Assembly (NCBI GenBank): GCA_030765045.1
Contig: CM060964.1
Span: 274,706,888-274,770,887, forward strand
Source of the DNA: Tenodera sinensis
Taxonomy: Eukaryota; Arthropoda; Insecta; Mantodea; Mantidae
Length of the DNA stretch: 64,000 nt
Direction of reading: 5' to 3'
Numbering within the stretch: position 1 is the first letter of the stretch; the number at the start of each line of letters is the position of its first letter. The translations under genes were made by a program, and so were the position numbers. The notes beneath the pieces are model-generated. The model was not told where the DNA came from, made no database searches, and saw nothing but the letters and a program-made list of their open reading frames with translations. Positions 10,440-20,112 of this stretch are shown piece after piece.

Positions 10440-10715
10440 ATGCCTGTATTGCGCCCTGGTGGCAGATATTCCAAACTAACCATAGCCATCAATTCCCTTC
10501 AGGATTCTCTATCTACATTGACAGAATGGTTCTCAACTTGGCGTATTGCTCTGAACATCTGCAAGACTAAAGTTAAAACTGTCTTATTAAGGCTTGTGAA
10601 TGAATTGTCATAGTTAACTTCACAAACACCAGTTAAGTATCTTGGTGTATTACGAGACCCAGATTAACATGGAAAATCCACATAGAACGCATTGTGAGGC
10701 TTGGAAATTCCACAA
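10440..10715 (+). pseudogene. Non-LTR reverse transcriptase relic (jockey/CR1-like)
   Basis: The forward frame reads AINSLQDSLSTLTEWFSTWR, then IALNICKTK, matching the region after the RT catalytic core of jockey/CR1-type LINEs (pattern LQxxLxxLxxWxxxWRIxLNxxKT). After a stop it resumes with PVKYLGVLRD and, in a shifted frame, WKIHIERIVRLGN, corresponding to the family's K-YLGV-LD-LTW-H motif. Upstream palm and endonuclease domains are absent. Clearly inactive. Confidence 0.72.
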
Positions 10716-10839
10716 ATACAAAGTGATAACCTATAATAAACAAACGCTCCAAAAACTGGTTATGAATAGGATTTGAACCTTCATACAGCTATCCCGAAAT
10801 GAGGCGATCGCAAGTTACCTGCCACATGACCACAGCGTG

Positions 10840-11000
10840 ATGTCATGGTGGACGAAGCGGCGTCAGGGTGGGTTTTCTCCGGGTGCTCCGGTTTCCCCCG
10901 CCATCTCATTCCACCGGTGCTCCATCTTCATTCCATGTGTCATCAGTGTCGTCGCCTGCGGTGCCGTAGTAGTAAAAGCGGGCGTTAAACATAACAACAA
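10840..11000 (+). mobile_element. SINE S2, 5'-truncated copy (tail type c)
   Basis: The body reads GGTGGACGAAGCGGCG, GGGTTTTCTCCGGGTGCT, CCGGTTTCCCCCGCCATC, CTTCATTCCATGTGTCAT and ends TAAAAGCGGGCGTTAAACA. This matches the reverse complement of 57915-58080. The tRNA-like head is missing or eroded; a B-box-like GGTTCAAATCC (reverse) at about 10772 belongs to something else. Confidence 0.7.
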
Positions 11001-11105
11001 AGCGTGATGTCATTGCGCCAGTACAGTGACAGCACAAACAACTGGGCTCACTGCCTACAGTGCATAGTGTCTCCAACTGTTCACCAGTTCCGCACACAGA
11101 ATAAA

Positions 11106-11270
11106 ATGCCTCTAGGACGAAAATTGAAATATTCTTGTATTGCTGAACTTGTGCAAGAATTTGAGAGTGAATATTTTACTACAAATGGTGACAACATTAA
11201 ATGTAAGTTATGCAGCAACGTAACCTACAACATTCGTTCGTCGACTGTACCTGGTCTCATCGTGCTATGA
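11106..11270 (+). pseudogene. CGGBP1/BED-like zinc-finger relic of a hAT
   Basis: The frame from ATG 11106 reads LVQEFESEYFTTNGDNIKCK, then LCSNVTYNIRSSTV, and stops. This resembles the C-x-x-C finger of CGGBP1-like proteins, which insects carry as the N-terminal DNA-binding part of hAT transposases. The C-x-x-C pair is present; the expected downstream H-x(4-5)-H pair is lost. The C-terminal hAT fragments at 21868-22590 belong to a similar type, so this may be the other end of a related element. The following ORF (11333-11536, ending in a Glu-rich tail) is unassigned. Confidence 0.5.
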
Positions 11271-12545
11271 TCATGTGACAAACTTACCCCTCCCACTTCC
11301 TATAGTCTGCTCTGCAACTTTTCGTTCTCTGTATGAAGGTTCGCTCCCTAGTTATGACTGTTCCATACTTGTATAGAAATATCAGAGCTATTTCAAAATC
11401 CCTCTATTCCAAATTACCTAACGTCCAGGGAGCTTTAGTGTACAACCTAGGACAAAGAAGCCGCCAAAGGCCAAAACGACAGAGAAAATTACCTCAAGAA
11501 ATCCTATTATTAGATACTGAAAGTGAAGAAGAGTAATTGCAGTTAAACTTAAACTGCACTGTTATAGCTTTTCATACTTGAACACTGCTATTAGTTAACA
11601 GTATTGTTTAACATTCCCTGTTTCTAATTCCTGTATTACAAACCTGTACATTCATGTTGTTAATTCTATGTCATTTACTCCTTTTGTATTTATTTTAGCT
11701 CTATGTCTTAATTTCTTTACTTCTTTTTCACATAATATTTTACATACGTTCATGGAGTCATATGACCCACTTCAATGTTATTTATTATTGAATTTTAGAT
11801 TACAAATGGCCTGTATAGCTTTTTAGTTGGTTGGTCGAAGTAAATATTAAAAGCAAAAGATTTGTTCCAAAGCGTGTTGAGTGGATATAGTAACACTTTA
11901 ATGCTGCATATTAAGGAAAGTATATTTTAACGCGTGCCACTGGTGTAGCTACTGTTTGATTACGATTGGCGCGTGCTCTGGGGTTGCACGAGGCCGTGAA
12001 ACGGAAGCCAATGATTTGCAAATTGTGTTAATTGAGCAAGGTTCCGTTAAACCGACTGTACTTTCACCACCTGACCAGCGTTTCCACGGTAACATTGACC
12101 TTACTGCAGTTGCGTTGCGTTACATCACGGCGTTTCCTGCTGTTTGTTTTGACGGCAATGTCAGGGCCAGGGATAAGGCGAAAAGTCCTAATTTCAGGGT
12201 TGTCCAATACTCCAACTGCCAATCTGTGAGACAAAGTGGAATATTCGTGGTTTTCAAAGACATTATTTTTGAACACATTTGTTAGCAGGGTCAACAGAAT
12301 TGTCAAACTTGTGTGCTATTTTCTATATTGTGCATTCAAACATTGTCATGAACGTGATAAAAGGTACCTTCTTAAGCCAGCTCAGGGAAAGTACTCTTCT
12401 AACACAGGCAGCTTATACTAGAAGTCGAGTATTAGAACAATCTACACATACAATAAAACTGTGACCGGAGTTTTTCACGTAATTTTCGATTTTGGATAAA
12501 AATTGATGCAAAACGTATGATGGGCAAAACAGGTAAAAAATATGT
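11271..12545. other. Unassigned sequence
   Basis: AT-rich, with a slightly GC-richer part at 11920-12190 that carries overlapping ORFs of about 110 and 80 codons with no recognisable domain. I see no supported gene. Confidence 0.5.
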
Positions 12546-12550
12546 TCTCT

Positions 12551-12554
<4 letters not shown>

Positions 12555-12587
<33 letters not shown>

Positions 12588-12599
12588 TGCGTGCGTGCG

Positions 12600-12642
<43 letters not shown>
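12555..12642 (+). repeat. Compound (GT)n-(GCGT)n-(GA)n microsatellite
   Basis: GT units pass into GCGT units and then about 17 GA units. Confidence 0.9.
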
Positions 12643-12644
<2 letters not shown>

Positions 12645-12659
12645 AGGAGTGTAAGAGTT

Positions 12660-12715
12660 ACAAAAATAAACTATAGTGGGTAGAGAAAGTCATGGGAATC
12701 TAACACATTACATTT
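12660..12715 (-). repeat. Family A terminal fragment
   Basis: GGTAGAGAAAGTCATGGGAA followed by CTAACACATTACATTTT matches the B end of family A (GTAGAGAAAGTCATGTGAG, then CAACACATCAGATTTT at 17255-17285). Confidence 0.55.
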
Positions 12716-12776
12716 TCTCTGTATCCAAGAACATGTTTGTTCTTTCTTACATTTGCAAAATCTATATGTGGATATT

Positions 12777-12941
12777 TACGATGTGGAGTGAGTGAGTGAG
12801 TGAGTGAGCGAGCGAGTGAGTAAGTGAGCGAGTGAGTAAGTGAGCGAGTAAGTAAGTGAGTGAGTGAGTGAGTAAGTGAGTGAGTGTGTGTGGGATTTAA
12901 CGGCCCGTCGACAACGAGATCATTTGGGCCCTACGATGTGG
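12777..12941 (-). mobile_element. LINE 3'-tail insertion D1 with perfect 10-bp TSD
   Basis: The insertion occupies 12787-12931. It is flanked by direct repeats TACGATGTGG at 12777-12786 and 12932-12941. On the minus strand it reads GGGCCCAAATGATCTC, GTTGTCGACGGGCCGTTAAA and then a long (CACT)n tail, i.e. about 37 bases of unique sequence plus microsatellite. The same body occurs at 41341-41383 and 58096-58135. Short unique sequence, simple-repeat tail and a 10-12 bp TSD are the hallmarks of severely 5'-truncated non-LTR retrotransposition. Confidence 0.88.
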
Positions 12942-13360
12942 ATAAAGCTCTGTGCTTGCGTCAAAAGTGATTTCCAAGTTCTTCTACAGGTGCTGCTTGC
13001 TTCCGCTAGCTCAGGGTCGGGGAACTGGTGGAATAGCGTGAGCGACCCTTATTTCTTTACTTACTAAACATACAGTGAACTGTGCAAAGGCTGTGAGCGA
13101 GCTGCGCTCATAGAGTACCAGTTGCCCAGGCCTGTTCTAGCTACTGTTCATGCGTTTCGCAACTGCAGTACTGCAAAAAAAAGGACCAACAAACACCGAG
13201 GAGGAACGACTGTTAAGAGTAGCAGAGGGATGTTTGTTGTAAGAAGAGGAATGAAGCCAAGACCGCAACTGCAGAACGACGACAGGCGTAACCGTGAAGC
13301 TAATCCTCAAAGGGAGAAAAAACATGAAAAGTTCGCCAGTCCAGCGGATTTCGCTTCTCA

Positions 13361-13400
13361 TTTTCCAATGCGCGTGCGCAGTAGCGGGAATATGGCGTCG
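13361..13400 (+). promoter_or_regulatory. Promoter-like motif cluster (CCAAT, NRF-1-like, YY1)
   Basis: Within 40 bases there is TCCAATG, TGCGCGTGCGCA (one mismatch from the NRF-1 consensus YGCGCAYGCGCR, 13369-13380), and AATATGGCGTC (13390-13400), a good YY1 site. In many animal housekeeping promoters YY1 lies just downstream of the transcription start in this orientation. The region from 13080 to 13460 is CpG-richer than its flanks. A candidate first coding exon follows at 13450. Confidence 0.42.
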
Positions 13401-13449
13401 TTTGTTGGCGTAATGTCATCATTCTCCTATAAACGAAAACATCCTAAAA

Positions 13450-13506
13450 ATGAGTGGGTTACCGGTTCTAGAACTGACAACATCGACTCCAAATAACACT
13501 TCTAAG
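13450..13506 (+). CDS. Candidate first coding exon (19 codons) with splice donor
   Basis: An ATG with favourable context (A at -3; CCTAAAAATGAG) opens 19 codons, MSGLPVLELTTSTPNNTSK, that run without a stop directly into AAG|GTAACT, a good 5' splice site, ending in phase 0. It lies about 50 bases downstream of the YY1-like site. This is the arrangement of a short first coding exon. I do not recognise the peptide, and no second exon was identified; introns in such genomes are often longer than this window. An alternative reading, the longer ORF in the other frame from 13122, has a bare stop and no domain. Function unknown. Confidence 0.33.
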
Positions 13507-14403
13507 GTAACTTCATCACTCTCCACTTTTATCACACCTTCATTTCTGAACGAAGTACAAAACATTTGCCCTAGGATGGGGTACTGCTAGATTTTCCACA
13601 GCAGCAAAACTCCAATCACCCCGACTGCCACAAGGCAAATTTCTAACTTTTTTTTTTTTTTTTTTTTTTGGATAGGTCAACTGCGCGCGGCGGTCATTCC
13701 TGCACTTTCCTTCCCAATTTTTTTAGAGACTTAGGACTCTATGAACGCTGGCCTATTTGCCATTCATGTCAACTCTTTCACTGGCAACTTCTTTGCGAAT
13801 CAACTATAATGGTCTTTCAGACAATTCAGTAACAGTTTTGCCCTTTACGCTATTAGAGATTACTTGCATCTATGAACGGTTTCGTGTTTATCACTTACTT
13901 TATTATTGAATAAAATGTGAGTAGCACTGTCATTTAAATAAATACGAGACTTTCAGGTTTTAACAGTGCACCTCCACAATACTCTTCGCTGTGTTTCTCT
14001 TTCTTTGCGAAATTTATATTCATCTGTAACAACCAAACTTTGTCCCCTTAGACCTTTCATAACTTGCATAGAAGCGCTGAATCCACTGATCTATAGAAAC
14101 ACACGATGAATACATCATTTTATAAACAGCACGCCATCTTCTATACTCGGAACATTCGACAGTCATTAACAGTGTTACCAATCCTATAACCTATAGCCAC
14201 AACTATTCTCCAAACAAATGGCTAACATTATTTACTAGTGGTGCCACACTTCCGTTACTGCACGAGAAGGACTCGCAAGCATTTGACGTATTTGTGGTAT
14301 ACACACTCGCGCGCTGTTGGCCTGTTTACCCCCGACAAACTCGCGCGCAGTAGACCTATTTATAATTCAGTACCTCGCGCGCAGTCGGTACCCACTTAAG
14401 TCA
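13507..14403. other. Unassigned sequence (possible intron)
   Basis: AT-rich with a T run at 13649-13669. A CGCGC(G/A)-motif (CTCGCGCGC) recurs at about 14306, 14340 and 14373. No gene seen. Confidence 0.45.
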
Positions 14404-14655
14404 GGCGGCGGCATTGCCGAGTGGTTCGATCGCTCGCCTCCAACCAAGGTTCGAACCCAGGTGGCCGTATATAGGATTTGTAGTGGGTGGGTTCATTCAT
14501 TCCACCATCACCTTTCCCTCACATTTCACATCTCCTTCACTTAGCAGGCTTCGAAATGATCACCCATCCTGGCTACGCTCTCTGATCTAGAGTATCTCTG
14601 CTCCTCGACAGGCATCAGACCCCAGGTGCCTATTCGCAAATCCTGGACGGCGTAA
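14404..14655 (+). mobile_element. tRNA-derived SINE S2, copy with tail type b
   Basis: Head: GGCGGCATTGCCGAGTGGTT (A box), CGATCGCTCGCCTCCAACCA, then AGGTTCGAACCCAGG (B box). The tail contains TTCATTCCACCATCACCT and CTCGACAGGCATCAGACC. The tail matches the reverse complement of 40320-40400 (CACCGACAGGCATCTGACC). Compared with the fuller copy it lacks part of the middle (GTGGTATTCATGGTGGAC). Confidence 0.75.
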
Positions 14656-14691
14656 ATTCTTCATACCAGAGGGCAAGCAGAGAAAGAAAAA

Positions 14692-15305
14692 AATCTCATG
14701 TCTTGCACTCACATGACTTTCTCTACTCTTGTACTAACTGTTCTTACAACTCTTATTCCTCTATCTTCTTCATGTTAGAGCGATAGTCAAATATTTTAAA
14801 GCTGGTCGCTATACGAAGGGTTTGAAATTCCATTCTCTTTACACGGCCGAGAGATAAAGTGAATAACGACTTTCCATTTGAGACAAGTTTAAGTATTGCA
14901 AAACTCGCACAAACGGTTCACTCCACAAAAAATGATTTGGACATAACTTGTGTTTAAACGAGATCTATATTTTTTGTATAGTACGATTTCGTATATCGGT
15001 TTACTAATTATGCAAAAGTCATCAGGAGTAAAAAGAACAAGAGCTATAGCCAGATTTTCAAAACATAAATTTAATTTGTCATAAAAATACTTTAAACCTA
15101 CGACATTTTAATCTAAATCCTTAAAGCCATTTTTGAGAAAACCAAAATTTCCGAAACGTTTTCTATGTAAAGGGTAGTTTAGGGTGGAGGAATTTTCTTC
15201 AAAGTCTGTATTGCATCCTTGAAAAATATTAAATTTAAATACCAACTTTGGTTTTTAACCGACTGTTCGTTTTCGAGTTATGCTGTTCTCTTTCTCTCTT
15301 TCTCT

Positions 15306-15350
<45 letters not shown>

Positions 15351-15502
15351 TACACACACGCACATACAACACATTTTACTAAAAACAACTTTTTGGGTTC
15401 AAGGGGTATCAAAACATTTCCGGTGAAGTCTCGACTCTTGAATTTTTGGGTCGAATACAATACTTCCCCTACTTACTATACGTAGCAGAGAAAGTAATAA
15501 GT
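14692..15502 (+). repeat. Family A dispersed repeat, copy 2
   Basis: Full-order match to copy 1 from CACTCACATGACTTTCTC through CTGGTCGCTATACGAAGG, AACGAGATCTATATTTTTT, GTAAAGGGTAGTTTAGGG and ACCAACTTTGGTTTTTAA to GTAGCAGAGAAAGTAA. The inverted outer end seen in copy 1 is absent: SINE S2 abuts this side. A CT microsatellite and CACACG tract at 15293-15365 sit at the position where copy 3 has GT repeats. Confidence 0.75.
15293..15365 (+). repeat. (CT)n plus CACA tract inside family A copy 2
   Basis: C-rich run, about 20 CT units, then ACACACGCAC. It interrupts family A between GAGTTATGCTG and the AAAACAACTTTTTGGGTTC arm. Confidence 0.88.
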
Positions 15503-16344
15503 AAAAGAAACTATGTCGACAAAGAGGCTTTTTCTATTCCTTTTAATGGACGTGTTAGGTTTACTCCTAAATCAAGTCACGAGAGATCTAGGACTGTACA
15601 GAATCATTCCCAAGCCACGAAATGTCAGCAAAGGAAGTGGTTATGGCCCAGTTTAAGATACTACAAACCACAGCAAACAAAGTTAATTACGGACAAGTTG
15701 GTTTCCGTTGCTCGTATATCTTATAGGAAGCCACAGTCACTGCACCTGAGTGGAGAACAAACGGAAGGAAGAAAAAGTGTGACGGTGTTAAATCCTAATG
15801 CTACTGACCGCTACGTTGGATGCGCGCGCACCATGTTATGACGGTATCGTGCACGGGTTCTCAACGTTACACAAGACCGAATTTTATACACAACTTTGAC
15901 TACCGTTGGTGTAATAATTTCTGTCAGGCACTTGGCGAATAAGTCGATGAAAGTAGTTTTCAATATGGCTGATATTACACTAAACTGCAGTGGACATTAC
16001 ACCGAAAAGCAGTACAACCAACCTACAATGGAAATAACTAACAAGCCTACGCGAAAACCCCAGGGGAAGGGGACGAAATTTTCAAGGTGCGTTTTAATAA
16101 AGGTGTAAATTAAAATATAGTTATTATGCACAAAAGCATTTGTTCCATAAGCCACATTCAACTGAAACCAACAACAAGTCTAAGGGATACATCTTGTCTC
16201 TTCATAAAGTAAGAATTCGCTGTATTTTAATGCAAATAAATTGAATGCTTTCCCTACAAATACGACTGTACTCCACTTCCACAATAAAAGAAACAAAATC
16301 ACTTCTGAACGCTAAATATCGTAATATTCATTGGTTGAATGCTG
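15503..16344. other. Unassigned sequence between two inverted family A copies
   Basis: About 840 bases separate copies 2 and 3, which face in opposite directions. A forward ORF at 15446-15841 begins inside family A and has no known domain. No gene supported. Confidence 0.5.
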
Positions 16345-16479
16345 TCCTCACTAGTTACTTTCTCTACTGGTAAGTAGGAGAAGTATTGTATTCCACCCAA
16401 AAATTCGATGTCGAGATTTCACCGGAAATACATGTTTTGAGGCCCCCTGAATCCAAAAAAAAGCATTTTTAGAAAAAGG

Positions 16480-16569
<90 letters not shown>

Positions 16570-17290
16570 AGTCTGTCAGTCTGTGGACAGCATAACTCAA
16601 AAACGGAAAGTCGGTTAAAAACCAAAGTTGGTATTTGAGTTTAATATCTTTCAAGGATGTGACACGAAAATTTTGAAGAAAATATCCCCACCCTAAACTA
16701 CCCTTTACATGGAAAAATTTTCGAAAAGTTTTATTTTCTTGAAAATGGCTCTAACGATTTTGACTAAAATGCCATATGTTTGAGATATTTTGATGACAAA
16801 TGAAATGTATATCTTGAATTTTTTGGCTATAGCCCCTGTAGTCGTATTTACTCTGGACGACTTTGCATAACTGGTAAACCGTTAGAGATAGACCAAATCA
16901 TACTAAACCAAAAATGTAGATCTTGCTAAAATACACAATTTATGTCTCAATAAATTTTCTTGTAGGGTGAACCATTTCGGAGATATTCCTTGTTATGTAT
17001 GTGAGTTTCGGAAAACTTGGAACTTTCGTGAAATGGATCATCGCTGTTCATTTTTTTTATGTGTCAAGTGTGCAAAGACAACAGAATCTCAAACATTTGA
17101 CTATCGCACAAAGCCTACTATATTCCAACATTCCCTTTGCACCTACAACGAAATAAGCAATAAGATAATTTGTACAAATGTTTGTCTTAACTAACAAGAA
17201 AGAAGATATAGGAACAAGAGTTTGTAAGAACGGTTAGTACAAGAGTAGAGAAAGTCATGTGAGTGCAACACATCAGATTTTTTTTCTTTT
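16345..17290 (-). repeat. Family A dispersed repeat, copy 3 (inverted)
   Basis: Reverse-orientation copy running from TTACTTTCTCTACTGGTAAG at 16354 to TAGAGAAAGTCATGTGAG and CAACACATCAGATTTTTT at about 17285. It keeps the A end best: GAGAAGTATTGTATTCC, then GATGTCGAGATTTCACCGG. Both ends present ACTTTCTCTACT inward, a 12-base terminal inverted match. The internal ORF at 16967-17194 has a C-x-x-C and a second C-x-x-C-A-K, but other copies do not conserve it, so I do not call it a gene. Confidence 0.75.
16484..16568 (+). repeat. (GT)n microsatellite inside family A copy 3
   Basis: About 42 uninterrupted GT units at the same internal position where copy 2 has CT repeats and copy 1 has CACACCCAACCCCAC. 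Confidence 0.93.
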
Positions 17291-18024
17291 ACTCGCCATA
17301 TTTGTACCCAGCCTTTGAAGGAAATAAAATAACCGTTGTTTATCACAATAAAAAGCGTTACTTGTAACCTCAAATATCACAGGATTAAGGTAACATTCTT
17401 TCAAACGATAATTTGCTTGAACATCGTTACCGCACAACAATGATGAACCTGCTCACCTTTGGTAAATCTTGTTCTGATAAAATCACTTCTGAACGCTAAA
17501 TATCGTAACATATAAAAATAACAACAGTAACTAACTGCATATAATGCTCTAAAACAAATCAAGACAAAACCACGCACACACGAGCAATACAATGCCGTCC
17601 ACAGATAACACGGCTTCTAAACAGAATCTATCGGTTGCCTGCCCTACAGCACGTTAAAAACAATGGCTTCTGTGGCAACATAATGGATGCAATAACAACA
17701 ATAACTATGACCGTAGCTTTACCGCGGTTATGCTTTACGAACAGTTGGCGGTGCTAATCCAGCCTAACTGATGAAATCTCACCAAATATAACCAGACCGC
17801 ACCATAATGGGGGGAAATGTCACAGTTGGTTTTTGGGGTAGGTATTCCAATAAGCTGTTTTCTCTATATACAAAATGAGCCATATGTGTTTATTGAGAAG
17901 ATAAGAACATAGGTTTTTATTCCGGATTTAATCAAGGGTAAACATTAATTTGAATGTTTTCATAACTAAACGGTTTATTACAGTTTACTCAGAATTACAT
18001 TTCGGCTTTAACGATGATAAAAAG
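17291..18024. other. Unassigned sequence
   Basis: No gene. Note the exact duplication of AATCACTTCTGAACGCTAAA at about 16298 and 17482, a fragment shared with the flank of family A copy 3. Confidence 0.5.
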
Positions 18025-18215
18025 GTTAGGGAGTTATAACTCAAGAGGAAGTCGGATAAATACCAAACTTGGTATTCAAGTTCAGTATATTCCAAAGATG
18101 CGACACGACACACACATGGACCTTCTTCTAAAACGCTTTTCAAGAAAGTCTCTCCACCATTAACTACTCTTTATATGGAACACCTCATGAAATTTTCTCA
18201 GAAATGAGTAGGCAA
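18025..18215 (-). repeat. Family A fragment
   Basis: GTCGGATAAATACCAAACTT, then GGTATTCAAGTTCAGTATAT, then GATGCGACACGAC follows copy 3 (GTCGGTTAAAAACC, GGTATTTGAGTTTAATAT, GATGTGACACGA). It continues to a diverged CTCTCCACCATTAACTACTC. Confidence 0.6.
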
Positions 18216-18747
18216 GAATTTTGAGCAAAACATTTACTTTACGAATAAACTGTACATATAAGGTAAAATATCCAAATAAGAGATAGTCTAATAAGAGACA
18301 CTGGTGTATTCCATCAACAACGTGCTATCTGCTGCAAACATTTGTAACAAAATGCTTTTGTTTGTATAGCACATAGTTGTTTAAGAGGTGCCGGTAACAC
18401 AAGTACCGGGAGAGCAAAAACCCTCCGAACGGGCTGCGCGGTGTTTTGCCTGTTCGCCTACACGGCGCTCGTTGCCGTCTGCAGCTATCATAGAAAGGTG
18501 CGGATGAAACCATACAACATTTTTAAAACTACTTTAAAAGGCTTTGCTTACCAACTTTATGAAAAATGCTGCTGAAACTGGTCACCGTCGTGGTCCATAC
18601 ATACGTTTTTGACACCTCTTTAGGAAACTATCCATCACTCGCCGTAGTTCACGTTGAGAAATGCTGACAATTTCCTGGCGGATATTTTGTTTTAATTATT
18701 CCAGGGTGTGTGCGTTATCTTGTACACTTTGTTACTTTTTAAGTTAC

Positions 18748-18750
<3 letters not shown>
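18216..18750. other. Unassigned sequence
   Basis: Includes a small GC-richer patch at 18400-18480. No box pair or domain recognised. Confidence 0.45.
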
Positions 18751-18792
<42 letters not shown>

Positions 18793-18798
18793 AGAGAA
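18751..18798 (+). repeat. (GA)n microsatellite
   Basis: About 18 GA units followed by a G run. Confidence 0.93.
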
Positions 18799-19904
18799 AT
18801 CGCTTATTGGAGCTCTGAGAAACCTTTCTCCGATAACGGCGCACATACACCTAATTTTTCGTCATGAAGGGTTACTGCATGAACTTAGGCACTGAGTTAC
18901 AGGTCATTTTTTTCGAGCTAACAGTTGACACCCGTACATACGTGAATACAACTTTGCCCCTTTTTTAAAGAGAATTAATAGACGAGAAGCGTGACTTAAT
19001 CTTTTTTTCACAAGAATCTACAACAGCTCATACGGCTAATCTTTCAATGAGAACAATTGAAAGTGTGTTTCAGGACAGAATTGTTGGTAAAAATGATCTC
19101 GTATTTGGACTCCATTTTGAAAATCAGTTTTTCTTGCATTCCATTTAAAAGGAATTCGTGTGAATAACATAGCAGTCATTCACGGTATAAAATATATAAA
19201 TGAAAGCTTTTAGGAATGCAAAGCACTATGCAGACATAAAAAAAAAATATTTATACTGATAAATCTAATACTTGAATATGAAAGAAGTATATCCTATTTG
19301 CATACTTTACCTCATCTCGAATTTTATGCGAATAGCCTCTTAAGTCCTCTTAATTCGGAAGGAATTCTGTATAATGTTGCATAACTTGTGGCTAAATGTC
19401 AACCTTAAATATACGCGACGGGTGATATGGTTGGTAAAACGCTCCGTGAAGCAGTAGGGACGGCATATATGGAACCCAGGGTATCCCGTGGTGCGTCATG
19501 AACTCGAAACAGGGTTATTTGTGACGCCTTCACCTTGGAGTGACTCGACTTGATGCGTACCCGTGTAATGCTGGTTTCTCCTTGGCTGCATGGACTTGAA
19601 AGTTCGGGTGTGTCTGAGGTTGGTGTAATGTATACTTCCGTGGCTCTACAGGTGTAGGCCTAATAGATCAGACTGTTCACCACTCCAATCGTGTGAACAT
19701 GGCTGACAGAAACAAACATAGCTATCAAAGGGAGGACAAGCAAATTTATTCAATGACGTGGCCTATAACGCCACCATTTCCGTGTTCAACACAATTAAAT
19801 AAAATAAAAAAAATCTTCATTTTCTATCATATAGACTAAACGCTGTTTTTTATAATTTCATTCCGCTGACATGTATTCCTCCGCCCCAACCCAATTTCCT
19901 ACTA
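18799..19904. other. Unassigned sequence
   Basis: AT-rich. The part at 19430-19640 is GC-richer (GGAACCCAGGGTATCCCG) and might hide an old SINE, but I could not find a convincing A/B box pair. Confidence 0.45.
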
Positions 19905-19993
19905 CTTACTTACTTACTTACTACTTACTTACTTCTTACTTACTTATTACTTACTACTACTATTATTATTACTATTATTACTATTATTATTGT
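19905..19993 (+). repeat. (ACTT)n-(ATT)n microsatellite
   Basis: CTTACTTA units pass into ACTATTATT units. ORFs of repeated Tyr are artefacts. Confidence 0.85.
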
Positions 19994-20057
19994 TATGCTT
20001 TGGTAAACTCTTGTGTTGTAATCCGCCGTACGCACTCAAGTAGCAAAACGGCAGTAC

Positions 20058-20109
<52 letters not shown>
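20058..20109 (+). repeat. (GA)n microsatellite
   Basis: About 25 GA units. A short complementary CT run lies at 20311-20329. Confidence 0.95.

Positions 20110-20112
<3 letters not shown>

Noticed and set aside
13122..13496. 124-codon forward ORF as the gene at the 13.4-kb promoter
   Set aside because: It starts upstream of the promoter-like motifs and ends in a stop with no domain; the short spliced frame from 13450 fits the promoter layout better.
16967..17194. Small protein with two C-x-x-C pairs
   Set aside because: It lies inside family A copy 3 and copies 1 and 2 do not conserve the frame.
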